Source: Lentisphaerota bacterium (GTDB lineage: Bacteria; Verrucomicrobiota; Kiritimatiellia; JAAZAB01). From it: DNA of 33,554 nt. The notes beneath the pieces were generated by a model that saw nothing but the letters and a program-made list of their open reading frames with translations, made no database searches and was not told where the DNA came from. The stretch is taken from the NCBI GenBank assembly GCA_016188985.1, contig JACPGM010000056.1, positions 1 to 33,554 of the forward strand, read 5' to 3'. Positions 26,547-33,347 of this stretch are shown here, one piece after another; position 1 is the first letter of the stretch, and each line of letters starts with the position of its first letter. Position numbers and translations under genes: made by a program.

Positions 26547-26855
26547 TCATGGGACTGGCGGTTGAGGAGGTATTTTGTCCACCGGAGGCGGATCCGCCTT
26601 CGGCGGAAAATGCTGAAACCGGCGCAAGCGGCCGCGCCAGCCGGGAAAACGAATGTGCAGCCAGGCCGCCAGCCGGCGAAACGCCCGGACATAAGGCGCC
26701 AGGATAAGCGCGCCCGCGCCTAAAAAAAGCCAGCCCGGTAGCACAGGGATGATTATGCCGACCACGCCGATAGCCAGCAAGGTCCAACCGGCGATTTGCC
26801 GAATCAAAGGGCGTTTAATAAAGTTCAAAGTTTTTAACCCGATTATCCGCAACAC
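26547..26855 (-). CDS. PGPGW/DUF454-like small membrane protein
   Basis: The 102-residue product has a hydrophobic pair IAGWTLLAIGVVGIIIPVLPGW and LFLGAGALILA around a P-x-L-P-G-W turn, the hallmark of PGPGW-type or DUF454 membrane proteins. The C-terminal residues FPPKADPPPVDKIPPQPPVP come from DNA that is part of the GGCGGAAAA palindrome family (26582-26603), so the original C-terminus has probably been replaced or extended by a repeat insertion. It starts 26 nt after the toxin stop codon on the same strand. Confidence 0.7.
   Translation of the reverse strand: MLRIIGLKTLNFIKRPLIRQIAGWTLLAIGVVGIIIPVLPGWLFLGAGALILAPYVRAFRRLAAWLHIRFPGWRGRLRRFQHFPPKADPPPVDKIPPQPPVP
26582..26603. repeat. CCGGAGGCGGATCCGCCTTCGG palindrome inside a gene 3' end
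   Basis: CCGGAGGCG and CGCCTTCGG surround GATC, followed by CGGAAAATG. It is a member of the GGCGGAAA family and lies within the reading frame of the PGPGW-like gene. Confidence 0.65.
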
Positions 26856-26880
26856 GCCGAAAGTGGTCGCCGAGCGATCC

Positions 26881-27150
26881 TTACCGGAACAGATCGGAGT
26901 GTGTGCCTGTCCTGATGAGTTGAAGAAGGTTGCCTTCGATTCGGTAAACGAGCAACCAGTCGCCCGCGATGTGATATTTCCGGCAGTCTCTGAACGCGCC
27001 CTTGAGTTGGTGGTCTCGGTATTGTGGCGGCAGCGTTTGACCTTGGGTCAGGATTTCGATCACGGTTCTGAGATGGTCGGTATTCTTGCCCCTCTGCTGC
27101 GCCAGCTTGACGTCACGTTTGAACTGGCTTGTCCGCAGGATCACATACAT
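26881..27150 (-). CDS. YafQ-type mRNA interferase toxin
   Basis: The 89-residue RelE/ParE-superfamily toxin matches E. coli YafQ. His47, His60, Asp64, Trp65, Arg80, His84 and Phe88 correspond to YafQ H50, H63, D67, W68, R83, H87 and F91 with a constant offset of three, so the catalytic set is complete. It would cut mRNA in the ribosome. It follows the antitoxin gene by 12 nt and should be neutralised by it. GGGAT lies about 8 nt before the ATG. Confidence 0.92.
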   Translation of the reverse strand: MYVILRTSQFKRDVKLAQQRGKNTDHLRTVIEILTQGQTLPPQYRDHQLKGAFRDCRKYHIAGDWLLVYRIEGNLLQLIRTGTHSDLFR

Positions 27151-27162
27151 GCAAGCGTATCC

Positions 27163-27426
27163 CTATATGCCGAGATCCTTGAAGAGCGCTTCAGTGGTCG
27201 CAAACTTCTCGCCATGTCTCTTCCGGGCATCCTCGACGGCCTTCCGCGTAGTCGTGTTCGGGATACGAACATCGAACGGCAAGCCGCGATTAAGTATGAT
27301 CTGGCGATAGAAGAGTTCAAACGCCGTCGAGACTGACAGGCCAAGAGCATGAATGATGTCTTCGGCCTCGCTCTTGATCTCGGGCCGAATTCGAACTCTG
27401 GCCGTTGTTGTTTTAACTGAACTCAT
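27163..27426 (-). CDS. DinJ/RelB-type antitoxin
   Basis: The 87-residue protein begins SSVKTTTARVRIRPEIKSEAEDIIHALGLSVSTAFELFYRQII, a ribbon-helix-helix DNA-binding domain as in DinJ, and ends in a charged tail (KRHGEKFATTEALFKDLGI) expected to wrap the toxin. It precedes the toxin gene, the usual order. GAGGTG lies 5 nt before the second of two tandem ATG codons, so I start at 27426. Auto-repression through an upstream operator is usual; I see no clear palindrome. Confidence 0.9.
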   Translation of the reverse strand: MSSVKTTTARVRIRPEIKSEAEDIIHALGLSVSTAFELFYRQIILNRGLPFDVRIPNTTTRKAVEDARKRHGEKFATTEALFKDLGI

Positions 27427-27608
27427 CATTGCACCTCAACCCGGCCTAACTGTGCCGGCATTATTGCTGTCCATCAGCAGATGGGCAAGCTTCTTTTTTC
27501 ACAAGCACTGTAGCACATGGTGAACCACAGCACAAGAGAGTTTCCCGCTTGCCTGTGGTAAGTTAGGTGGTCACGCCACTGGCCTCGGTTCCGCTGAGGT
27601 TCATAACA

Positions 27609-27713
27609 TGGGCGATAGAGGACTTGAACCTCTCCGCCTAAAGCTTACGCATTAGGGCGGATAGACGACCTGTGAAGCTCGAATTCCAAACGTCGGTTCA
27701 AATATCCTCGCCC
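27609..27713 (-). tRNA. tRNA-like sequence with very long variable arm (class II tRNA or pseudogene)
   Basis: On the minus strand GGGCGA (5') pairs with TCGCCC near the 3' end, followed by A as discriminator. The T arm AGAGG-TTCAAGT-CCTCT is perfect. A variable arm of 27 nt pairs CCGCC/GGCGG, TAA/TTA and GC/GC under a GTAA tetraloop, with one bulge. The D arm is poor and the anticodon region is ambiguous: a TTC-ACA loop containing TCA has a mismatch in its stem, and an alternative loop contains CGA. The 3' half closely resembles the neighbouring tRNA-Val, so it may derive from it. CCA is not encoded. Aminoacid identity not assigned. Confidence 0.4.
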
Positions 27714-27792
27714 GAAGCCTGATTTTAATTATAGTAAAACTTCATAACCATATATTTCAATGGCCTGCCATCCACAATGCGAAGCTTTGGGA

Positions 27793-27866
27793 TGGGCGAT
27801 AGAGGGCTCGAACCTCCGACCCCTACCATGTCAAGGTAGTGCTCTAGCCAACTGAGCTAATCGCCC
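27793..27866 (-). tRNA. tRNA-Val (GAC)
   Basis: A complete cloverleaf: acceptor GGGCGAT/ATCGCCC, D arm TAGCTCAGTTGGCTAGAGC, anticodon stem CTACC/GGTAG with loop TTGACAT (anticodon GAC), T arm GGAGG-TTCGAGC-CCTCT (one pair weak) and discriminator A. CCA is not encoded. The 27430-27608 stretch beside the tRNA pair holds nothing I can assign. Confidence 0.95.
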
Positions 27867-28019
27867 TTGAATACGCGGCCATCGTATGCCCCGGCTTTCC
27901 TGCTGTCAAGGCTAGCTCCCGCAAAAAACATATTGACGGAACATCTTGAAAGGATAAGCATACGGCCTAAGAAATAGCTCAGCGCTTCCCCCTACCCACC
28001 CAAAACAATAGGAGTCACC

Positions 28020-30083
28020 ATGAAAAAACTTTATCGGCAAGCGGCAGCGATCGCGGCCGCCGGCTTGATCGGCGCCACGCTACCCAGCGCGGAAATTGCC
28101 AAGACCGAGCTACCCTTGAAACAGGTGGTGCTCTTTACCAGCGGCGTGGCCTATTATGAGCGCGCCGCGGAAATATCCGGGACCGCCCAAACCGAGTTGG
28201 CCTTCAAGACCGAACAGATTAATGACCTGATCAAGTCCCTCGTCCTGATTGACGAAGGCGGCGGTCAGATCGCCGCCGTCACTTATGAGTCGCGCGACCC
28301 GCTGGAACGCACGCTCAAATCGTTCAGCGTTGACTTAAGCGATAACCCCAACCTGGGCGCACTCTTGAACCGCCTGCGCGGTGTTACCGTGCGCCTCAAG
28401 GCCAGCCCGCGCGACTGGACCGGCCGGATCGTCGGCGTGGAAAGCCGTCAACGGCACGTGGACAAGGAGACCTTCGAGGAAAGAATACTCAATCTGCTGA
28501 GCGACAATAACGTGCGGGCTTTGCCGCTTGATGCCATCCAGGAAATCGAGGTGCTTGATCCGGTCATTCAGGCCGATCTGGCTGCCGCCCTTAAGGTGCT
28601 CGCAGGCAGCCACGACCAGGGCAAGAAAAAGGTGCGCCTGACCTTCAGCGGCGAACGGCGCCGGCTGGTGCGCGCGGGCTATATGCTGGAAGCGCCGATC
28701 TGGAAAACCAGTTATCGCCTGGTGCTTGACGAAAAAGACAAAATCCTACTCCAAGGCTGGGCCCACATCGAGAACATGACCGATGAGGACTGGAGTGGTA
28801 TCACCCTTACCCTGGTATCCGGTCGGCCGCTCTCGTTTATTCAGAACCTGTATGATCCCATTTACATGCATCGTCCCGTAGTCCGCGCCGCCCTGGATGA
28901 AAACCTGGCGCCGCCGGAATACGAAAGCGCTATTGGCGGACCTGAGGAAGCTGAAGCTGAGGCGCTAGCCGCCGCGCCCGTGGTTGGTGAAATGAAAGCT
29001 GGTGGCAAAGGCTTGATGGCTGCGAGCCGCTTCGAGAAGCGCATGTCGCCGGTGGCCACACTATCCCGGACGCAGGTTGACCGGGCGGCGTTTGCCGGTG
29101 TCGAAGCCATGGCCGCCGGACGCGAAGCGGGCGAACTGTTCGAGTACGCCGTGAAAGACCCGATCAGCCTGCCCCGGCGGCAATCGGCCATGATCCCAAT
29201 CGTCAACCAGACTCTTCCCGGGGAGAAGCTTTCCATTTTCAACGCCCAGGTTAATCCGAAAAATCCGCTCAACGGCCTCGAACTGGAAAACGCTTCCGGA
29301 CTTTTCCTTATGCAAGGGCCGGTTACCGTTTTGGAAGATGGCATCTATGCCGGAGACGCCCGGCTGACCGATACCGCGCGCGGCGAGAAGCGCCTGCTCG
29401 CCTATGCCGTGGACCTGGCCGCTGAAGGCAAGCTCGAGCGCAAAAGCGAGCCGGAAGACATTGTGTCCCTGAAAATTGTGCGCGGCGCCTTGGCCTTGAA
29501 GCGCAAATATGTTGACACAGCCGTCTATACTCTCAAAAACAAACGGGATAAGACGCGCGCGTATCTGATCGAGCATCCCCTGCGGAGCGACTGGGAACTG
29601 ACTGAACCGGCCAAGGACATTGAAAAGACCCGCGATGCTTATCGCTTTCGCGTCACGATCGAGGGCGGCAAAAGCCGGGAGATTCCTTTCCGCGAGCAAC
29701 GCCTGGCAGCGGAAATCCTGATGCTGGCCAATATTCCCAGCGACCAGGTCAGGTTCTTCATCAACCAGAAGAACATATCCAAGAAGGTGCGTCAGGCGCT
29801 GGAAGAACTTGTGGACATGCAAGCGGCGCTGGAAACCGTCCGCCAGGTTCGTCAGCAGAAGGAGCAGCGGGTCCAAGCGATTACCCAGGAGCAGGAACGC
29901 ATCCGCAAAAACATGCAGACGGTAACGCGGAACTCGGAAAGTTATGCCATGTGGGAACGCAAGCTGGTCCAGCAGGAGAATGAGCTTGACCAGTTAAATG
30001 TGGAGCTGGAGAAACTGCGCGCCGACGAACAGCAAAAAGCCGCGGCAATCGCCCGCTTCCTGGCTGAACTGAATGTGGAATAG
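28020..30083 (+). CDS. Exported DUF4139-domain protein
   Basis: The 687-residue protein has a signal peptide (KKLYRQAAAIAAAGLIGATLPSA), an N-terminal part ELPLKQVVLFTSGVAYYERAAEI typical of the DUF4140/DUF4139 mucoidy-inhibitor-A-like proteins, and DUF4139 motifs APIWKTSYRLVLDEKDKILLQGWAHIENMTDEDWSGITLTLVSGRP. After a disordered Glu/Ala-rich linker (about 300-340) comes a beta-rich part, then a C-terminal coiled coil of about 90 residues rich in Gln, Glu and Arg. GGAG lies 7 nt before the ATG. Function is not known. It is a lone gene. Confidence 0.88.
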   Translation: MKKLYRQAAAIAAAGLIGATLPSAEIAKTELPLKQVVLFTSGVAYYERAAEISGTAQTELAFKTEQINDLIKSLVLIDEGGGQIAAVTYESRDPLERTLKSFSVDLSDNPNLGALLNRLRGVTVRLKASPRDWTGRIVGVESRQRHVDKETFEERILNLLSDNNVRALPLDAIQEIEVLDPVIQADLAAALKVLAGSHDQGKKKVRLTFSGERRRLVRAGYMLEAPIWKTSYRLVLDEKDKILLQGWAHIENMTDEDWSGITLTLVSGRPLSFIQNLYDPIYMHRPVVRAALDENLAPPEYESAIGGPEEAEAEALAAAPVVGEMKAGGKGLMAASRFEKRMSPVATLSRTQVDRAAFAGVEAMAAGREAGELFEYAVKDPISLPRRQSAMIPIVNQTLPGEKLSIFNAQVNPKNPLNGLELENASGLFLMQGPVTVLEDGIYAGDARLTDTARGEKRLLAYAVDLAAEGKLERKSEPEDIVSLKIVRGALALKRKYVDTAVYTLKNKRDKTRAYLIEHPLRSDWELTEPAKDIEKTRDAYRFRVTIEGGKSREIPFREQRLAAEILMLANIPSDQVRFFINQKNISKKVRQALEELVDMQAALETVRQVRQQKEQRVQAITQEQERIRKNMQTVTRNSESYAMWERKLVQQENELDQLNVELEKLRADEQQKAAAIARFLAELNVE

Positions 30084-30142
30084 CACCTGATATGTCAGGA
30101 ACCGGTATAAAAAACAAGAAAACATAACCAAAGACTTTTTTT

Positions 30143-30204
30143 CGCCCCGGCGGACTCGTGCTTCGTAGCGAAGGCTTACTTCGCAGAGTAGCATTCGCAC
30201 AGGC
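30143..30204. repeat. 64-bp dispersed module, copy 2
   Basis: CGCCCCGGCGGACTCGTGCT onwards matches 26299-26362 almost base for base and ends CATTCGCACAGGC. It lies 60 bp after the DUF4139 stop codon and directly before an ACACGGATAG-type element. Confidence 0.8.
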
Positions 30205-30214
30205 TGAACCCCGC

Positions 30215-30384
30215 GAAGCGCTGGGCAAGCCACGGACTTGTCCCGCGCAGCGCGGGATGAACACGGATAGACACGGATGGAACTTACTCGCCGTCGCGAA
30301 GCGCTATGGCGGAGCGCGGCAGGATTATCAGTGTTTATCAGTGTCCATCAGTGGTTAATTTTCTTGGGTTGCGGGCATGCCCGC
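30215..30384. repeat. Compound inverted-repeat element (ACACGGATAG family), copy 2
   Basis: GCAAGCCACGGACTTGTCCC with a GCGC/GCGGGAT hairpin (30227-30258), left arm AACACGGATAGACACGGATG (30260), right arm ATCAGTGTTTATCAGTGTCC then ATCAGTGGTTAA (about 30328-30358), and the minus-strand module TTGGGTTGCGGGCATGCCCG (30364). It parallels 10132-10290. The rest of the 447-bp gap 30084-30530 has no gene. Confidence 0.78.
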
Positions 30385-30530
30385 ATTAGTCCTTCTACGG
30401 GAGGATGAGGGAGCAAGCACACCACTTTTGTCAATGTCTATTGGAAGCACATGTCTGGAAGCACGGACGGTCCAAGCCGGCTATTCGAAGTCGAATTGCT
30501 GATTCAGGGGTGCCTTTGCCCCTTTGTCTG

Positions 30531-30926
30531 TCATCCGGCCAGGCGTTGATGCACGGCCATGACAACCCTCTCGGCCGTGACAATAGCGTCGTATGCTTCC
30601 TTCTCGGAAGGTATCACGTTGTCACCAGGATAGCGGAATTCCCAGGCGAAGATAGAAAGATTGCGCGCGGGCCCAAGCGCTTCTTTCAGAGAGGCGTCAA
30701 TCTCTTCGCAAGCCATTGCCAGTTCGTCTAAATCATGCGTCTTGCTGAATAACGTATCGTGAGCGGTAAGAAATGCCTTCATGGCCTTTTCCGCCGCCTG
30801 CTGGCAATGAAATAAGGCGTCTTCGATAAGCGGCGGCGCGGCCTCCATATCAATTCGTGCCCCCCGCATGTCATTCTCGGCCTTCTGAAGCCATGCGGCT
30901 ACTTCGCGTTTTTTACTATCGGCCAT
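30531..30926 (-). CDS. HEPN-domain protein of an MNT/HEPN toxin-antitoxin pair
   Basis: The 131-residue helical protein has EVAAWLQKAENDMRGARI and EDALFHCQQAAEKAMKAFL, then KTHDLDELA and FRYPGDN, as in HEPN (PF05168-type) partners of minimal nucleotidyltransferases. Near the C-terminus R-V-V-M-A-V-H gives an R-x5-H spacing, compatible with the HEPN RNase R-x4-6-H signature, though it needs alignment. ATG 30926 has AAGGAAA 9 nt upstream and overlaps the nucleotidyltransferase gene by 11 nt. Probable RNase toxin silenced by AMP-transfer; this is inferred from related systems. Confidence 0.88.
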   Translation of the reverse strand: MADSKKREVAAWLQKAENDMRGARIDMEAAPPLIEDALFHCQQAAEKAMKAFLTAHDTLFSKTHDLDELAMACEEIDASLKEALGPARNLSIFAWEFRYPGDNVIPSEKEAYDAIVTAERVVMAVHQRLAG

Positions 30927-31254
30927 ACAGCAGTTTTCCTTCACGCGCCACGGTCGCCGGCAGTGATGAAACTACCGCAAGTCCCTCGTCAAATTCCTTG
31001 CGGGTGAATACCAACACGTCTTTGGCAACCCGCAATCCCCACAAGGATTTGTAGGCCTGTTGCGCTCGCTTGTACCGCGGGAGCGGTGAATCATGAATAA
31101 CAACCAGGAAATCATAATCGCTGTTATTATCGGCTTCGCCGCGCGCCCGCGAGCCAAAGAGATAAATCCGCTCCGTCGCCATACTCTGGCATAAACGGCG
31201 CACCGCTTCTTTAATAATAGTCTCCGCTTCTTCCGGATGGCTTGTGTCAATCAT
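30916..31254 (-). CDS. MNT-type minimal nucleotidyltransferase (antitoxin)
   Basis: The 112-residue protein has the nucleotidyltransferase signature GSRARGEADNNSDYDFLVV (GSx10DxD) with a third acidic residue in KDVLVFT, so catalysis should be intact. MNT proteins adenylylate or otherwise block their HEPN partner. It precedes and overlaps the HEPN gene. Codon use is similar to neighbours. Confidence 0.9.
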   Translation of the reverse strand: MIDTSHPEEAETIIKEAVRRLCQSMATERIYLFGSRARGEADNNSDYDFLVVIHDSPLPRYKRAQQAYKSLWGLRVAKDVLVFTRKEFDEGLAVVSSLPATVAREGKLLYGR

Positions 31255-31411
31255 TGTTCACTGCCACTTTTGGCGTAAAGGCCCATAGCTGTAGCTGCCA
31301 GCAAAATAGGCAATAATGCGTTCGTTGTCAATTCGATCATGTTGGGTGTAAGACACATTTGTTGGTCGGATGCGGCGCGAGTTTATGGATTAAGTGTGTT
31401 TTGCGTGTGAA

Positions 31412-31581
31412 GTGTGTCGAATTTGGTTCGAAAAAGGCGGTGGCGATCTTGGGCCGTCTGCGGGCTTCCCATGCTTGCGCATACACGAGTATAGCGCTGC
31501 GCGTAGCGCGCCCACATCCAACCCAAGCTTGCCTTTCTTTTTCGAATCCCTCGCAAGCGCGGGCAACCAAATTCGACACAC
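31412..31581. repeat. Inverted-repeat element with 17-bp perfect ends (GTGTGTCGAATTTGGTT)
   Basis: GTGTGTCGAATTTGGTT (31412-31428) and its exact mirror AACCAAATTCGACACAC (31565-31581) enclose 136 bp with GCCTTTCTTTTTCGAA near the right end pairing TTCGAAAAAGGC on the left. A further hairpin GCGCTGCGCGTAGCGCGC is inside. It encodes nothing plausible. The remaining 586-bp gap 31255-31840 otherwise shows only a hairpin with GCGGAGG/CCTCCGC arms at 31761-31806. Confidence 0.75.
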
Positions 31582-31840
31582 ACGAGCACATCGGGCGCGG
31601 AAGCGCGCCCGATAAAAAACGCGACAATCTGTTTTGAAGGCAACTGGTTACCAGATAATATCCGGGTGTATTTTTACAGGGACGTTCCGAATTAACAGCC
31701 TGCCTGTATCCAAAAGGAATACAATAGATATACACGAATAACGCCAATCGGCTTAGCTTTGCGGAGGGAACGGTCTCGACTCCCGACTGGGCAAATAAGC
31801 CTCCGCGGAATCGTGGTAAGCTGAGCAGTTACCTTCCGCA

Positions 31841-32902
31841 TTAACATACTGGAATCGGGATAACCTGTTGACGGTCGGCTGCATCCCGCGCGCAGAGACA
31901 GACCCTGGTCAAATGAAATGAGCTCATGGTAGTTTCCGCCAGCGACTCGGGATCATCCCGCAACTTCCGCACCAGATCGGCGAAAAAATTCTCCGGCTCA
32001 GGCAGAGACAGTTTAAGCGGCGGCTTATCTTCGCTAATCAAGACGCAGGTATTGAGCGTCAGGCCGGCTTCAATAACGCCGCGACTGCCCGCCACGCGCA
32101 GCCGGTCGTCGCCATGACTCGGCGCACCAGGCGGACGCAAGAAATCAAGACTCAGCGTGGCATGGCCGCCGTTGCTTAAACGCAGAATGAGCGCGCAATG
32201 GTCTTCGCAATCCGGGTATTGCGGATGGGACATGTTGCCCTGCATGGCCGCCACCGCAGTGAAGCGCAGGCCGGTTACGGACATAATAAAATCCAGCGCA
32301 TGCATGCCAACCCACGGAATAGTGCCGCCATAACAATCGCGCCGGCCGAACCAAAGCGGGCGATCGGTTCCGAACTTGTAGGTTTTGCGCGCGTTGCATA
32401 AAACAATGTCGCCGATCAATCCATCCCGAACGGCCTTGCGCGCCGCCCGAAGCGCGGGATGGGCGCAATTGCCGAGAATCGCGACACATTGAACATTGGC
32501 TTTTTTCACGGCCGTATATAAAGCGCTCAGGTCTGCATGGCTCAGGGCCAATGGTTTTTCGCAAATCAAATGGCATCCGGATTGGGCGGCCGCAATGGCC
32601 AGCGGAGCAATCTGGTCAAGACGGGTGCTGACCACAACAACCTGAGGGCGCGTTTCCTTCAGCAGGCCAGCGGGGTTTTCAAATACCGGCGCATTGGCGC
32701 CGATTTTTAGAGTCGCTTTCAAGCCTTGGGGATTGTCTTCCGGAAAAACCTTGGCCCAGCCGACTATTTCAAACTCGTCCGGGAACTGTTCCAAGGCGGC
32801 AAGGACACCGCCGCCGTGTCCCCAGGCTCCAATCATTGCAATAGTTATCTTTTTGATGGCCTTGGCTCTCCCGGAGACATTGGGAGACATTTGGGAAAAC
32901 AT
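31841..32902 (-). CDS. Gfo/Idh/MocA-family oxidoreductase
   Basis: The roughly 353-residue NAD(P)-dependent enzyme has ITIAMIGAWGHGGGV at the nucleotide fold, VVVSTRL, CHLICEKPLALS (the family's E-K-P) and the Gfo C-terminal domain with GGTIPWVGMHALDFIMSVTG, where G-x-H-x-x-D carries the presumed catalytic His. The substrate is probably a sugar or inositol derivative but is not evident. Start ATGs at 32902 and 32890 both lack a clear ribosome site; I take the first. Confidence 0.88.
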   Translation of the reverse strand: MFSQMSPNVSGRAKAIKKITIAMIGAWGHGGGVLAALEQFPDEFEIVGWAKVFPEDNPQGLKATLKIGANAPVFENPAGLLKETRPQVVVVSTRLDQIAPLAIAAAQSGCHLICEKPLALSHADLSALYTAVKKANVQCVAILGNCAHPALRAARKAVRDGLIGDIVLCNARKTYKFGTDRPLWFGRRDCYGGTIPWVGMHALDFIMSVTGLRFTAVAAMQGNMSHPQYPDCEDHCALILRLSNGGHATLSLDFLRPPGAPSHGDDRLRVAGSRGVIEAGLTLNTCVLISEDKPPLKLSLPEPENFFADLVRKLRDDPESLAETTMSSFHLTRVCLCARDAADRQQVIPIPVC

Positions 32903-32925
32903 TGGGGTCAAACCAAAGTTTTCAT

Positions 32926-32955
32926 GCCTGAGGCAGATCTGCCTCTGGCGGAAAC
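32926..32955. repeat. GCCTGAGGC/CGCCTCTGGCGG short palindrome, copy near the oxidoreductase start
   Basis: GCCTGAGGCAGATCTGCCTC then TGGCGGAAAC, preceded by TTTTCAT, as at 8866. It lies within 25 nt upstream of the oxidoreductase start codon, so it is in the leader or promoter of that gene. Confidence 0.7.
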
Positions 32956-32966
32956 AATTAACGGCT

Positions 32967-33209
32967 TCATGCCGGACGAATCACCGAGCCCTGCCCTTGC
33001 AAAACTTCCTCGATGGTAGCGATCAGCCTTTTTGTCTTCCGGTCTTCCTCTTTCAGTGTCATTGCCTTTCGGACCTGCCGGCTGGCCGATACCCCCGATT
33101 TCATTCCCAGCGTATCCGCCGCGTGGTAGATTGCGCCTGGAAACTCGACTCTGATATGTCGTGGCCTGCGGGCAATCTGTCTCTTCCTTGCCCCATTTGC
33201 AAGCCTTAA
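32967..33209 (-). pseudogene. RAYT-like transposase remnant (N-terminal motif)
   Basis: The minus-strand frame reads IARRPRHIRVEFPGAIYHA, the conserved N-terminal motif of REP-associated tyrosine transposases (usual wording RPRxxRxxxPGAxYHV), then goes on to LGMKSGVSASRQVRKAMTLK and EEDRKTKRLIATIEEVLQG without the H-x-H domain. It lies downstream of the H-x-H fragment, the reverse of normal order, so it is a piece of a second or rearranged copy. Confidence 0.65.
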
Positions 33210-33224
33210 CCTGAATCCTTTGTG

Positions 33225-33347
33225 GCTGTTGAAAAACCATTTCGGACGCGACGGAGCGCGTCCCTCCATCTAAAAAAACAGTTCTTTTCGCGCATTATGG
33301 AGGGCCATGCTCCGTCATGACCGCTCTTCATCGTGTTTTTCAACGGC
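33225..33347. repeat. Nested inverted repeat (GCTGTTGAAAAAC ends) interrupting RAYT fragments
   Basis: Outer arms GCTGTTGAAAAAC (33225-33237) and GTTTTTCAACGGC (33335-33347) enclose inner arms GACGGAGCGCGTCCCTCCAT (33250-33269) and ATGGAGGGCCATGCTCCGTC (33297-33316). The inner arms match apart from two or three bases. The transposase frame hits a stop inside its right end. Confidence 0.78.

Noticed and set aside
8588-30384. CRISPR array
   Set aside because: Repeats are dispersed, inverted and of unequal spacing, and no cas gene is present.
31761-31806. Short tRNA-like hairpin (GCGGAGG/CCTCCGC with a CGAGAC loop region)
   Set aside because: Too short for D and anticodon arms and the T stem pairs poorly; I record it only as a hairpin.
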